Below, in pieces: positions 1-11,748 of a DNA stretch of 64,000 nt (the stretch's first letter is position 1; the number at the start of each line of letters is the position of its first letter). The notes beneath the pieces were generated by a model that was not told the DNA's origin, made no database searches, and saw only the letters and a program-made list of their open reading frames with translations. This stretch comes from Apostichopus japonicus (Eukaryota > Echinodermata > Holothuroidea > Aspidochirotida > Stichopodidae). Both the position numbers and the translations under genes were made by a program. The DNA lies in NCBI RefSeq assembly GCF_037975245.1, contig NC_092577.1:36822898-36886897 (forward strand), in the 5' to 3' direction.

Positions 1-789
1 GCTATGAGAGGACAGGGAGGAAATGATCAATGGAAACAGGCAGGTGTGGCTATGAGAGGACAGGGAGGAAACGATCACAGGAAACAGGCAGGTGTGGCTA
101 TGAGAGGACAGGGAGGAAATGATCAATAGAAACAGGCAGGTGTGGCTATGAAATGATCACTGGAAACAGGCAGGTGTGGCTATGAGAGGACAGGGAGGAA
201 ACGATCACTGGAAACAGGCAGGTGTGGCTATGAGAGGACAGTGAGGAAACGATCACAGGAAACAGGCAGGTGTGGCTATGAGAGGACAGGGAGGAAATGA
301 TCAATGGAAACAGGCATGTGTGGCTATGAAATGATCACTGGAAACAGGCAGATGTGGCTATGAGAGGACAGGGAGGAAACGATCACAGGAAACAGGCAGG
401 TGTGGCTATGAGAGGACAGGGGGAAATGATCAATGGAAACAGGCAGGTGAGGCTATGAGAGTACATGGAGGAAACGATCAATGGAAACATGCAGGTGAGG
501 CTATGAGAGGACAGGGGAAATGATCAATAGAAACAGGCAGGTGTGGCTATGAGAGGACGGAGGGAAATGATCAATGGAAACATGCAGGTAAGGCTATGAG
601 AGGACATGGAGGAAACGATCACTGGAAACAGAAAGGTGTGGCTATATGAGAGGACAGAAAGTAAATGATCAATGGAAACAGAAAGGTTTGGCAATGGGAG
701 GACATTAAGGAAATGATCAATGGAAACAGGCATGTGTGACTATGAGAGAAGAGGGAGGAAACGATCAATGGAAACAGGTGTGGCTATCA
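1..789. repeat. 48-bp minisatellite array (left array)
   Basis: About 16 degenerate head-to-tail copies of a roughly 48-bp unit, recognisable by the phrases 'ggctatgagaggacaggg' and 'aaatgatcaatggaaacagg'. Some units are shortened by loss of the 'gagaggacagggagg' part. The array starts before the window. A second array of the same unit lies at 3901-4733, and the first 404 bases here match 4116-4519 without an indel. Open frames across it only reflect the repeat period. Confidence 0.95.
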
Positions 790-1824
790 GAAATCAAACC
801 TTGTCAGAATCAAACCTTGGTGGCCCGGACCGACTGTTGCCACGTTACTGAAACTTCTAAGTGTATAGGAACAATAGTACATTTGTTGAAAGAGGTTTGA
901 CGACTTCAGTATAGATCAAGCTCTTGATGAAAAAAAGCCTTCCGAATTATAAACACGGTACACACGACAAGAATGAATTGCGAAAATCAACTAATTTAAC
1001 CGAAATTCCCCATAATACCAATTCAGTATTTTACAGATTTTATTTCAATGCTAAATTTAACAACTGATTTGCACTTCATTAATAAACGTGATATTAAATA
1101 ACTCGGTGTAACGACTACGGCAAAGTAAAAGTTGAAACGTTGTTCTACTATAAATTTTAAAATTGAACTAATGAATAGAAGTTTGTGGATTTCAATAAAA
1201 GTTTTACATTTCATTATTATTTTCTTGGAATATAACAAATTGCAAATAGCGAGTGGATAATAAGCCGGGAAGCTGACACGCAATAACAGACCAGCGTTGC
1301 TAAATATATTTAATGATATAATTCCATCTGATAACTTTGTGTAACTAACTAGAAGTGATCCACGGCAGAAATGTGACGCTAACTTTCCGAGAGAGCATTA
1401 TAAAGGATTTACTTTCTGGAAGAAGTTACTGATACGGCCAAGAAACCATCCCACGGATTGTGGAGATATTTGTTACAACGGCTTAAAAATCGGGTGATAT
1501 CTCTATATATCTGTCTTTGATATCGATCTACCAGTAGAACTACGCGAAACACTTTCATACACTTTATTAATGAACGGTATCTCCCGAAACATGATGATGA
1601 GAAATGATGTGAAGTCAAAATAGTTCTTTTATTGAATTTTGAGCAGCTCTTTAAGGGTGCATTGAATCACGGTCCCAGTGAGACTGCGGAGATAAAGTAA
1701 CGTTTCTTCTAAATGTTATGTTTCTGTGTACGCCTCTATTGTAGTTTGGTAGTCAAACATATTGTTTCCATGGAATAATTTGTTGATGTAATTTACTCCA
1801 GTGACAAAACTGAAACACTATTTC
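790..1824. other. Non-coding flank, 3' side of the class A GPCR
   Basis: AT-rich sequence with no open frame resembling a known protein. It lies immediately downstream of the minus-strand receptor, so part of it is probably that gene's 3' UTR. I see no transposon ends. Confidence 0.5.
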
Positions 1825-2835
1825 TTAGTTACTCGTAGATGTAGTTCTGAAAGACTGCAAAAACGTCGATGGCTCTCGAATGAGTCCAAGCTTGCACGAC
1901 AAGATACGTCGAAAAACATCTCTGAATAAAGGATGCTTTAACCCATAAATGACTGGATTCACGCAACAGTTAGCGACGAGGAAAACTGATACCCACGGGA
2001 TAGCAGGATAACTGCCTATTTTGACACAGGTAATTACAAAAGGCATGCAGCAGATGACATAAGAACATACCACCAAACACATGTTCTTCGTCACCTGCAC
2101 TTGTCTCTTAAAGGCAACTGATTGACCATTGACTTTGTTGTCCTGCTCAGTTTTCTGACTCGAGAAAAGCTCGCGATTTTTCGCTCGAAGAAAGCGATAG
2201 ATTTTCACGTAACAAGTAACGATTATTATCAAACATGGAATCCCTACGAGAACACTGCTGATAAATGAGTAAACTTCAGACAGAGGGTGAGTTGAGTCCG
2301 CTGAACATATCTTGTACCGCTGGGAGTATCCTATTCCTCCAAGGCCACACAAAGGAGGAACAGTAACCAGTAAGATCGGAATGACCCACGAGGAAGCCAG
2401 CATAAGAATAATATTTCTCTTCGAATATAGGTGATCGTAGTAACCGCGAGGTTTAGTTATTAATATGAAACGGTTAAAGGAGATTAAGGCGAGATTGACG
2501 ATGCTGCTGCCAAGCCCGACCCAAACAACAACTGCAATAAAAGAGCAGAACTTCTCTGATAGTGGCCAAGTATCGTTCAACAAAGCAACAACTTGGAACG
2601 GAAGCACGAGACATGTCGTCAGGTCCGAACACGCCAAATTAACGACAAATGCATTTGTCTTGGTTTGTAGCCTTTTGGAGAAGGATACAGCAACCATGAC
2701 CAGAATATTACCGGGGATACCGATCGCCGCGACCAGTGCAGCGAATACTGCGAGGATCGTTCTCTGCAGTGGATCCTCAAAAACGAAACCAGGTGAATCT
2801 GTTGTTGACATGATAGTTACCTCCAGGTTCGTCAT
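1825..2835 (-). CDS. Class A (rhodopsin-type) GPCR, melatonin/moody-like, single exon
   Basis: Seven-helix plasma-membrane receptor expected to couple an unknown ligand to heterotrimeric G proteins. Taking the first ATG (complement of 2833-2835) gives 336 residues. The frame stays open a further 29 codons upstream but without another ATG, so an upstream exon cannot be excluded; the second ATG is at 2809-2811. Visible landmarks are GIPGN in TM1, NLACSDL in TM2, a Cys (EKFCSF) at the top of TM3 pairing with the Cys of KICS in loop 2, SFNRF at the end of TM3 in place of DRY, a Pro in TM5 (VGIPC), CCMPF in TM6 and NPVIYG in TM7 followed by a short helix-8-like segment. NRF/NRY at the DRY site is known in melatonin-type receptors and their invertebrate relatives (moody, GPR84-like). 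The family call is firm; ligand and orthology are unknown. The gene lies between two identical minisatellite blocks. Confidence 0.9.
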   Translation of the reverse strand: MTNLEVTIMSTTDSPGFVFEDPLQRTILAVFAALVAAIGIPGNILVMVAVSFSKRLQTKTNAFVVNLACSDLTTCLVLPFQVVALLNDTWPLSEKFCSFIAVVVWVGLGSSIVNLALISFNRFILITKPRGYYDHLYSKRNIILMLASSWVIPILLVTVPPLCGLGGIGYSQRYKICSADSTHPLSEVYSFISSVLVGIPCLIIIVTCYVKIYRFLRAKNRELFSSQKTEQDNKVNGQSVAFKRQVQVTKNMCLVVCSYVICCMPFVITCVKIGSYPAIPWVSVFLVANCCVNPVIYGLKHPLFRDVFRRILSCKLGLIREPSTFLQSFRTTSTSN

Positions 2836-2960
2836 TTTCTTCGTTCCCAACAGATTTGAATAGTTCAGTCGATGATGAAAAGCATCTTTTAGAGAAAGAT
2901 GTGGAAATGTTTCACGAAACAATCAGGTGTTATTTCACAGTGCAACATTATGGTGATAAA

Positions 2961-3188
2961 GGAGTGTTAGCTTAGTGGTTAACGCTGGTGCCTTTCAATC
3001 ATAAGGTCCCGAGTTTGAGTCACTCCAAGATTAATGTATGTCGTCCAGTTACAGAGTTGTTGACAATTGACAATCCATAATCATGTACGTTAAATATGAA
3101 TCTAAAAGACTGATTTCGATCAGCTTGTGGCTTTGATAAGCCAATGATGGCTTCTATGCGAGTTCCTGCTTGCTGGAGGATCTAAAAT
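2961..3188 (+). mobile_element. tRNA-derived SINE
   Basis: The head resembles a tRNA pol III promoter. An A-box-like 'tagcttagtgg' is at 2968-2978, and a B-box-like 'agtttgagtca' is about 34 bases on at 3012-3022. A tRNA-unrelated body follows, ending in a simple 'atacatacatacag' tail. The head does not fold as an intact tRNA, so a retroposed SINE is likelier than a tRNA gene. Confidence 0.65.
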
Positions 3189-3900
3189 ACATACATACAG
3201 TATGCGGCTTGCATTGCAATCGGTGTCTGTTATATACTTCCTTCTCTGTGCGATGTATGTCCTAGGCAGCAAAGTGCTGCACAACACTTGATGGAACACC
3301 TATATAAACTCGTTTCGGAAATGGTTTGTATTTACATTTCAGGACAGACATAAACCATCGTGGTAGTTACAGTGGTGTCACATGCGAGTTCATACAGCAC
3401 TCAATGTAAAAAATGAGCATAAATCAGTCTTATAATCTTTTAGTAGGGAACAACACCGGCCGTCTTGGCAGTGTTATCGTCGAGTACTATATGCGAGTGC
3501 CAAGTACATCCGACATTGAGGTTCCGAGGGCAGCTTGCCATATTTGGAGTTCTATGGTTTGGGATCCAAGTACAAGTGTCGTAATACACCTGTTTAGAAT
3601 CCGAGTGTACTGACCTAGTTTACGATATAGTTTTGATACAGCAGGATTGACTCTTTGAGAGACAATTTGAAACTCGGAGACGCTTCCATGCACCAATCAT
3701 GTTAGTGTTACTCACGTTGAATCGACACACGGACCTTTGATCTCCCTCAACTATTGTCTCTTTAATATGGCCCTTCGATGAAGATGTGATTGATTTTAAT
3801 ATTGATTGATTTCTATCAATGCCTCAATGTGCTTTTCTGTCGATTGGGGACATCTCTATGTCATTACTTTATCTACGACAATTGTGGCCAGTCTCGTGAT
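3189..3900. other. Intergenic, no recognised feature
   Basis: Unique-looking sequence between the SINE and the second minisatellite array. Its short open frames show no family resemblance. Confidence 0.4.
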
Positions 3901-4733
3901 GGGCTATGTGAGGACAGGGAGGAATTGATCAATGGAATCAAAGGCAGGTTTGGCTATGAGAGGACAGGGAGGAAACGACTACTGTAAATAGGCAGGTGTG
4001 GCTTTGAATGATCACTGTAAAAAGGAAGATGTGGCTATGAGAGGACAGGGAGGAAATGATAAATAGAAACAGGCAGGTGTGGCTATGAAACGATCACTAG
4101 AAACAGGCATGTGTGGCTATGAGAGGACAGGGAGGAAATGATCAATGGAAACAGGCAGGTGTGGCTATGAGAGGACAGGGAGGAAACGATCACAGGAAAC
4201 AGGCAGGTGTGGCTATGAGAGGACAGGGAGGAAATGATCAATAGAAACAGGCAGGTGTGGCTATGAAATGATCACTGGAAACAGGCAGGTGTGGCTATGA
4301 GAGGACAGGGAGGAAACGATCACTGGAAACAGGCAGGTGTGGCTATGAGAGGACAGTGAGGAAACGATCACAGGAAACAGGCAGGTGTGGCTATGAGAGG
4401 ACAGGGAGGAAATGATCAATGGAAACAGGCATGTGTGGCTATGAAATGATCACTGGAAACAGGCAGATGTGGCTATGAGAGGACAGGGAGGAAACGATCA
4501 CAGGAAACAGGCAGGTGTGGCTATGAGATGATCACTGGAAACAGGCAGGTGTGGCTATGAGAGAACAGGGAGGAAACGATCACAGGAAACAGGCAGCTGC
4601 AGCTATGAGAGGACAGGGAGGAAACGATCACAGGAAACAGGCAGGTGTGGCTATGAGTATGAGAGGACAGGGAGGAAATGATCACTGGAAACAGGCATGT
4701 GAGGCTGTGAGAGGACAGGGAGGAAATGCCTTC
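3901..4733. repeat. 48-bp minisatellite array (right array)
   Basis: About 17 copies of the same 48-bp unit as at 1-789, in the same orientation. The order of full-length and shortened units and the point variants in 4116-4519 match 1-404 base for base, as far as I can align by eye. Confidence 0.95.
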
Positions 4734-5625
4734 AGTCATTCTTTGCATTGCATTGATGACAGAACTATATAGACACTTACGGCATGTCTCCGAACTTTCC
4801 GTATCATGAGCATGTTTGCTTTATCAGAAGAAAAGTTCTGAAATGAATGAGAATTATTACATTCAAGATGGGTAACCAATTCTCCGCTCCTCTGCTCAAA
4901 AATAACACAGTTTTGATTCGAACACTCCATTTTTCGTAACCGGAATACCCGTACAGATATCTTTCAACGTCTATATATGTGACGCATACTCAACGCAATA
5001 TTCAATCTACATATCAAACAGATACACAGGGGCTGGTTTCCAAACGTTTCCAGTTGGAGAACACTACGGAGGCCGACATGTACTAAGAGTCTACTCGACT
5101 TGCACACACATATGTGATGATATTATATGGCACAGCGCCCTCACTTCAACCGGCATCGCAGTGTTTCCACTAAGAAGTATTATGAAGTCTTACATTGAAA
5201 ATTTGAAAGCTAAAAAAATGACAAACACTTCTTTTCTCGAATTGCTATAGGTGTTTGTATTTGTTTTATCATTCCTATACTGGTTCAATTACGAGTACTC
5301 AACATGACCATTGATCATACCGTCAAACAAAAAATTTACCCCATTACACATTAATTTTATATTCCTAGATGATGTAATAATTTCCACATTAAAGTAACAC
5401 AGCAGTTGGTGGTAAAGTCATTCTTCAAAACAGGATGAACATAGAACGAGCTTTGAAGCTGATTTTTGTTCCAATATGATTTCTTCCTGTTGTCTTTCCA
5501 TTGACATAACTTTTGCTCTGGACCGATCTAAACTATCTAAAAATGAGACTGACCATTATGTCCTGTGTATTCCAGCTTGTCGCTATTATATAGCAGAAGA
5601 GTAAATCTATAAGGAACAATCAGTT
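4734..5625. other. Intergenic, no recognised feature
   Basis: AT-rich, with stops in every frame and no resemblance to a protein or a transposon end. Confidence 0.4.
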
Positions 5626-5790
5626 ATGCATGAGGGATACACACTTAGTACCTGTCGTTCGGCCGGTTATGATGCATGAGGGATACACATTTTGTACGGG
5701 TTGTTCGGCCGGCTGTGATGAATGAGGGATACCCACTTAGTACGGGTCGTTCGGCCGGATTTGATGCATGATACACACTTAGTATCAGAG
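5626..5790. repeat. Short minisatellite, about 46-bp unit, 3-4 copies
   Basis: Repeats of a unit containing 'atgcatgagggatacacac' and 'ttagtacgggtcgttcgg', each ending in a 'cggccgg' block. The last copy is shortened. Confidence 0.85.
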
Positions 5791-6529
5791 GAACGATGCG
5801 ATTGCCACGTTTGTCTAGTTGCATGTGATATGCTGCTATATAGATGGCACTGAAGTATGTTTCACATATATTCCATCATTGCGCCCTCAATTTAACATTT
5901 ATTTTTTAGGTCGTGACTGCTTGCCCTTTGCAAGTGTAGCACGGGCTTTTATTAGTTTTCGTCACTTTATAGCACATGTTGAGCAGAGACATGAGTTTAA
6001 TTTCAACTGGCATATACTACACACCGTATTGAATCCTTGGACTACAGGACACTTGCAAAATGTATCCAACATGATAGTTTCAATGTTGCTCAAGAAGAGA
6101 TGGAAGTATAAATTTGAACGTTTGTGTCAGCACCCGTCACCAACGATTCCCAATATGATTTGGCTCACGTTCACTTGGACTGATTTTTAAACCATCTGTA
6201 GCGTCACACTTACCATCCAAGTATCAAGACTTTCGGCTCTTTACTTTAACTGTACATTGCTCTACTTGCTGTGTGCTGCCACCACTTTACCGACGGGATA
6301 TATTTGCGACATGACGTCACAAACACAAATTGTGGGAAGTTAGACGCAATCACCCATTACCTCCTTCCTGCTTTATGTTTCCGCAAAATTGTAAAACTTA
6401 TTTAAGCAGATGAATTTAACAGTTCTATAAAATAGTCAGTTTTAGTGCGACGGAAAGTCCCAAGAGTGAATGATCGACTTGACCTATTTTTGACCACGGT
6501 GGTTCATGACACATAGGTAAGATACTCTG
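5791..6529. other. Intergenic; one unsupported 123-codon open frame
   Basis: A frame at 5819-6190 is open for 123 codons, but I recognise no domain. Its composition is compatible with chance in AT-rich DNA. No splice-linked continuation was found. Confidence 0.35.
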
Positions 6530-6670
6530 GGGTGGGTAGGGTGGGTGGGGTGGAAGGATCGTTTATTGAGAGGATTGAAGCTAATCTAGGCAGGGGGTGG
6601 GTCTTATGTTGAGAGGATTGAAGCTAATCCGGGAAGGGGGTGGGTCTTATGTTGATGAGAGGATTGAAGC
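6530..6670. repeat. Short G-rich tandem repeat, about 48 bp x 3
   Basis: Three imperfect copies built around 'gagaggattgaagct' and 'gggggtgggtcttatgttg'. Confidence 0.7.
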
Positions 6671-7100
6671 TCTGGCACAAACGACCATATTTTAAGAAAA
6701 TGTGTGGACGTGTCACTATAAGTTTCATGAAGTGAACGGAAACTTCAATATGAAATAACGTTATGGAAAGAAAGGCGTAGGCTTCGGAAATGAGGGGCAG
6801 GGACAGAGCACAACTCTAACACATTTGTGAAGTGTATTATGTACCCTCACCTAATACAAATGGATTCTATGTCGACGATGGGTCATTCAGTCGAATAACA
6901 TTGGATACTTTGGATCAGCAACACGAGTGACAGGCAATCAAATACCCACATTCATAGGTCATGAAAAGCTGTTATCCAGAACGTTATAAGACCTGAAGAC
7001 TTTTAAATTGACTGTTAAAGTTGTTTGCTAATATCGCCTGTTGCGTATCGCAGGTAGAAATCTCATGGGTAAGACGCCACCAGCATTGCTACCTCGTATA

Positions 7101-7258
7101 TGTTTTCTTAAAACAATCATTATGTACTAGATAAAGTTGATTTCTACGTCGAGGTCCTTAAGTATACTTCTTGTCAGGATGTTTTCTTAAAACAATCATT
7201 ATGTACTAGATAAAGTTGATTTCTACGTCGAGGTCCTTAAGTATACTTCTTGTCAGGA
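7101..7258. repeat. Perfect 79-bp tandem duplication
   Basis: The segment beginning 'tgttttcttaaaacaatc' at 7101 is repeated at 7180 with no visible difference. Two identical copies point to a very recent duplication or an assembly effect. Confidence 0.95.
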
Positions 7259-7491
7259 TGTTTTCGGAGATTTAACAGCTTGTTAAGTAATCATCGAAAC
7301 CCATACGCCTTCATATTAGCTTAAAGCAATACATTGTACGTCCAAATGGTAGTACAATACTCGACTTATAACACAAACCACGGATCGCAATCTCTTAATT
7401 TAATTTAAAAAAGAACGGACACGGTATTATCATGCTATATAAACAGAATTTCAAAGTTCCCTGCATTAAAGGCAAAAATCGTGATTATTCA
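7259..7491. other. Intergenic, no recognised feature
   Basis: Short unique stretch between the 79-bp duplication and the purine tract. Confidence 0.35.
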
Positions 7492-7585
7492 TGGAGGAGG
7501 GGTGGGGGAGGGGTGGGGAAGGGGTGGGGGAGGGGAGGGGTGGGGGTGGGGGAGGAGGAGGAGGAGGGAGGAGGAGGAAGGAGGT
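7492..7585 (+). repeat. G-rich polypurine tract, G-quadruplex potential
   Basis: About 90 bases of almost pure purine with many runs of three to five G separated by one to three bases. It then passes into a GGA repeat. No gene is adjacent. Confidence 0.8.
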
Positions 7586-7897
7586 ATACCTATCAGTCCG
7601 TATGGGCGATTATATCATCATGCTTTGTGAAACGTATATTAATCGGTACACTGAGAGGTAAGTATCTAATAAAAATATCTAATAAAAATATCTTATAATG
7701 ATAGTAATACTCAGATCCGCTGTTGCCACATCAAGTGGTTGGCTCTGTTACAATAGAGGTATCCACTTAGTGTGTGCTAAAAGCTTGCATCTGTGGGTTA
7801 CCTTTGCCGCACGACCTATAGTGGTAAGTGGTTTTAATCATGTGTGAAACTATACTCAATGAAAATAACATCTGTAGTAGAATACCAAGGAAACTCA

Positions 7898-8140
7898 CAT
7901 AGTATGGTCTCAGTCATATGACTGAGACCATACTATGAGTTATTATAGCGGTATCATGATATATAGCTATACATAGCTGTATAGCTGTATACTATGAATA
8001 ACAAACCTGACATGTTTACAGCTATACAGCTATAATAACTCATAGTATACAGCTATGCAGCTATACAGCTATGTAGCAATACAGCCATACGGCTATAATA
8101 GGCCATAGTATACAGCTATACAGCCATACGGCTATAATAA
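7898..8140. repeat. 40-bp perfect palindrome plus hairpin-forming repeats
   Basis: 7898-7937 is a perfect 20+20 palindrome centred on 'tcatatga', and the symmetry continues outward with a two-base bulge. Immediately right, 'catagctgtatagctgta' near 7969 is inverted as 'cagctatgcagctatacagc' near 8050. A phrase like 'acagccatacggctataat' recurs near 8083 and 8123. No transposase or transposon end is evident. Confidence 0.85.
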
Positions 8141-11100
8141 TATCACATGGTGTCGATGCCGGCTATCTGTATCTTTTAGATGGTTTGGTCACAATGATAC
8201 AATAAGGTCACACCAAACGCAGAGTGCAGCATTAATGCATACCGTGCAATGATGATTTTCTCCCAATCTTAAACCATCAAGACCCTCCTTGATATTGTGT
8301 TTGTGCTATGAAGTAGTTACTTACACATCCGTTGAGGAAGTCGAATGTTTTCAAAAGTTTACAAGGCTGTTGATGATTTGAATTTCTTAATTTACCACAT
8401 CTTGGAGACGGTTTATGTTGTAGATATTGACATAATATGAGTCACGCTACAATTAGAATAACTGCTCTACAAACTGATGTCATCTAAAGGTCAGATCCGC
8501 CAATTATTCATGGACGAAGACAAGAGCCTTAATCAGGGAATCAAGATAGTTCTCTGTCTTTGTTTCTTGTTTCTAGTCTCTTTTTTCTCAATTCGTTTTT
8601 CTCATTTCTTGGAGAAGCCATCTTGGCTATGTCTCCCTTATGACCAAGTTTGATTTACTTCGTTATTTCCTCTAATTTTGGTTGCCAAGGAGAGAGGAGG
8701 TCGGAAGAAGGGCCCAAACCCCAGACTGATAAAAGAAATGGTCCGCCATTTCCCGTTCCCATAGTTTCATAATGCATTACCAAACATTCAAATTAAGCCG
8801 TTATTGACTGAATCGGCTTTTTACGATTGATGTAGAATGAAATACCAGCCTACATGTCTTAAGGCTGATCTCGTTTCAAATTCTTCTTCAGTTTGTTCAG
8901 AACCTCACTGAGGTGATAATATAAAACATAATAACATAATAACTGAAGCACAGATGTAGAGGAAGGTTTCGTATTATAAACCACCTGCCATTGAAATTTA
9001 TATTTATTAACGGCGTCAACGAAAATAAAGTTCAAAATTCAGTCGGAGAAACAGACTTAAAGAGATTAAGTTCTAGTAGGTAAGCAATATAAAACATGTA
9101 TTGAAGAGGGACAAATAAATCCCACTGTCTCAGCACATATATGTTGACCTTTAATGATATGATTCATTGAATGTAACCTATTTGACGGGCTATATCATAT
9201 CCTTACTTCAGCTGGGCAGTGAATTGTCTCTGTCTACACCACAGGTATAATGTGACGTCATGATCTTCACATTAGCTTTACTTAAACTGATACAACAGTT
9301 TTGTTGATGATTTATTCCAGAAATGTCATCTCCTTGGAATGTTGGAAGTTTGCAATGCTTGTTTGGTTGTCAATATTCCCTTTAGTTTAAAATCTCATCA
9401 AGGTGCAACTTATTTGTGAAATATTCAATTTCCTGTGAAATATTCATTTCTAGACTGAGACAATTTCCACCATCCTTCACTCGGAACACAGTGAAGGAAT
9501 TTGCGAAATTCAAAAAATGCATAGATTATTCTCTACTTTCTTTGGTAGATAATAAAATTCACTGTGGCCAACCTTTAAAAAAAGTAACATCTTCGCGACG
9601 CACACTTGCATGAGGTTGTCGGTTTGATCTTGATATACAAAATAAATCCAGGAATTTTGTTAGAAAAATACTTTAGCCTGTACTAAAAGATTCTTGTAAA
9701 ACTAGAGAGATTCCGACATTGCTAATGTCGTTGCATTCGTCTGTAATCATATTCCAAAGTAGTGAATATATCTGAATGAAACGAACAGGGGAGTGGTACT
9801 GAATTCATGAGAGAGCCTATTCATTCCCTGGCTGTCCATCTCACTGGTTACACATTAAATTACCGTGACAAGTGAATACTACTAACCTTATCTTTTACCC
9901 AACACACTATAATCTTTGCACTTAGAGAATACTTACTCAAGTCGTTTAATTTCCTGGTAATCAAAATGGGGGTCGCGACATTTCAGGCCTGCCTAAAAAA
10001 TATTGAAGGGTTGCCAAACACGTCGGAAGAAAAGAATTGAGATATCTGTGGAGAAAAAAATGGAAAACTCTTGAACATATAAATAACTTCAAATGTTGCA
10101 TATTATAACACCATTTTAAAATTAAGCACCCTTAAGCGGGGGATACCTTCACCCCGTAAAGCCCAGCACCAGGCCATAACATTCGCCATTAGAGGCTCGC
10201 CATGATAAAGGTGGGTCACGAAGCAAGCAGAACGCTGGAAATACCAGGCTGGGCTTTAATTGACAGTGGACAATCAAACTGATTGATGGCTTCCTGTTAT
10301 GCATTGCATTGATTATAAGTTTACCTAAATTAATTGGTATTAAAGCAGCCTCTCTTTTATACTACTTCTGCTGGATAAATATTTTTCATTACATTGAATC
10401 CAACCCTCTAGTCCAGCAAATTAAAGATTCTTCCTTTATAGTACTCCGCTCGAAACGTGTGTGGAGTTAATTTCTAGATAATCTAATAATGTGCAAGTTA
10501 AGCTAATACATTCTTCTCTTATTCGTATGACATTGTAGGACATTGCTTTTTATGTCTATAGCTTCGCATCATTTCGAACCCTCTTTGTTTGGATGTTACT
10601 TTCAGAGAGCGCGGAAGCCGTTTCAATCTTGGGGTGGAGGGGGGGGGGGACAAACGTCGAGAGTCAGTGGGGCTTGTGATTTTGATTTTTGGAGCAAGCA
10701 ACAAAAACACATCAGTACTAATTTATATTTTCTGTATTATATACCATGTTGTTATTAAACATGACCAGCACAGTTCGATATAGGTGGCAATGCTTATATC
10801 GAAACAACGACCTTCCTTTACTATTTATGATGAATACATTTTATACATTACATTTCCTTAAGCACTCAGAATTCCTCTCTACGATTAACGGATATAATGA
10901 GTGTGTATTATGTAATAAACCATACGCTATAATTTCTTTAATTAATGAGCGAGTCATCGTCAAATGAGATGGGTGTCTTTCAGGGCGTTCCTCTGAAAAC
11001 AAAAGTTAATATTCAGTATATTTTCCATCAGAATTAGTTCAAATGGTTTTATTCCACGCAGGGTGTTCAATTATCTATAGCAATGAGCCATATTCCATAA

Positions 11101-11448
11101 AAAACAGGTAAACATTGTGTAACTAAGTTTAACTTAACGAAAAATGGTGGTTGCACAACAGCTGAGACTAAACACCGATACACATATAGCCGACATCCAT
11201 CCAGAATGTGCACTTATATGGCCTACATCTATCCAGACTTATCCAGAAAAAAAGTACATATATATCCTACACATATCCAGACTTAGTACATACATGGCCT
11301 ACATCTATCCAGACTTAAATTGAGGTTTTGTACTTATACCCGTAAAAATGAAAATCAAGTACTCCTAGTCCTACTGTAGTAGTGACATCGTACGTCTTGT
11401 ACCTACTAGTAATTGAGACATTGTACTCTCGATAACACTCATAGAAAT
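8141..11448. other. Gene-free 3.3-kb stretch
   Basis: No open frame here resembles a known protein on either strand, and I see no exon series. A short G-run is at 10626-10650. Part of 10130-10330 may be an old interspersed repeat, but no ends are definable. Confidence 0.4.
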
Positions 11449-11748
11449 GAACGATTTAAAGAGTAAAAAGTCAGTCACATCCTTTAAGAAGTGGTTTTGT
11501 AAGGAAATAATAGCTAGTTACTGACTAAAACTAAATTATACCTGTATGTAATTACTATATATATATATTGAACATTTAATTTGTACTTATATCTATGTAT
11601 GTATTCATACACATATATATATTTTGTTTTTTTCTTTTCTTTTCTTTCTTCAGGGAGTCTTCCACATTGTTAAGCTTTTAAGCTTTATGTAAGACTTCCC
11701 TCCACTTTGTACTTTTGTGGCAAACAAATAAATAAATAAATAAATAAA
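11449..11748 (+). mobile_element. 5'-truncated LINE 3' end (CR1/jockey-type)
   Basis: About 24 codons of a reverse-transcriptase ORF tail are readable, including SVTSFKKWFCKEIIASY and a stop near 11523. A 3' UTR and an (aaat)n tail follow at 11727-11748. The same sequence appears reversed at 27241-27560, confirming a dispersed family. It lies exactly at the left edge of the long duplication and is absent from the corresponding place near 50047. Confidence 0.85.

Noticed and set aside
1-789. CRISPR-like regularly spaced repeats
   Set aside because: Units are contiguous with no unique spacers, and the genome is animal: a minisatellite.
2836-2922. N-terminal extension of the class A GPCR
   Set aside because: The frame is open but has no ATG upstream of 2835; accepting it would need a non-ATG start or an unseen upstream exon.
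2961-3030. Functional tRNA gene
   Set aside because: Only the internal promoter boxes are tRNA-like; the cloverleaf arms do not pair well and a SINE body follows. The same holds for the heads near 23390-23450 and 44840-44907.
5819-6190. 123-codon open frame
   Set aside because: No recognisable domain, no splice partners, AT-rich surroundings; length compatible with chance.
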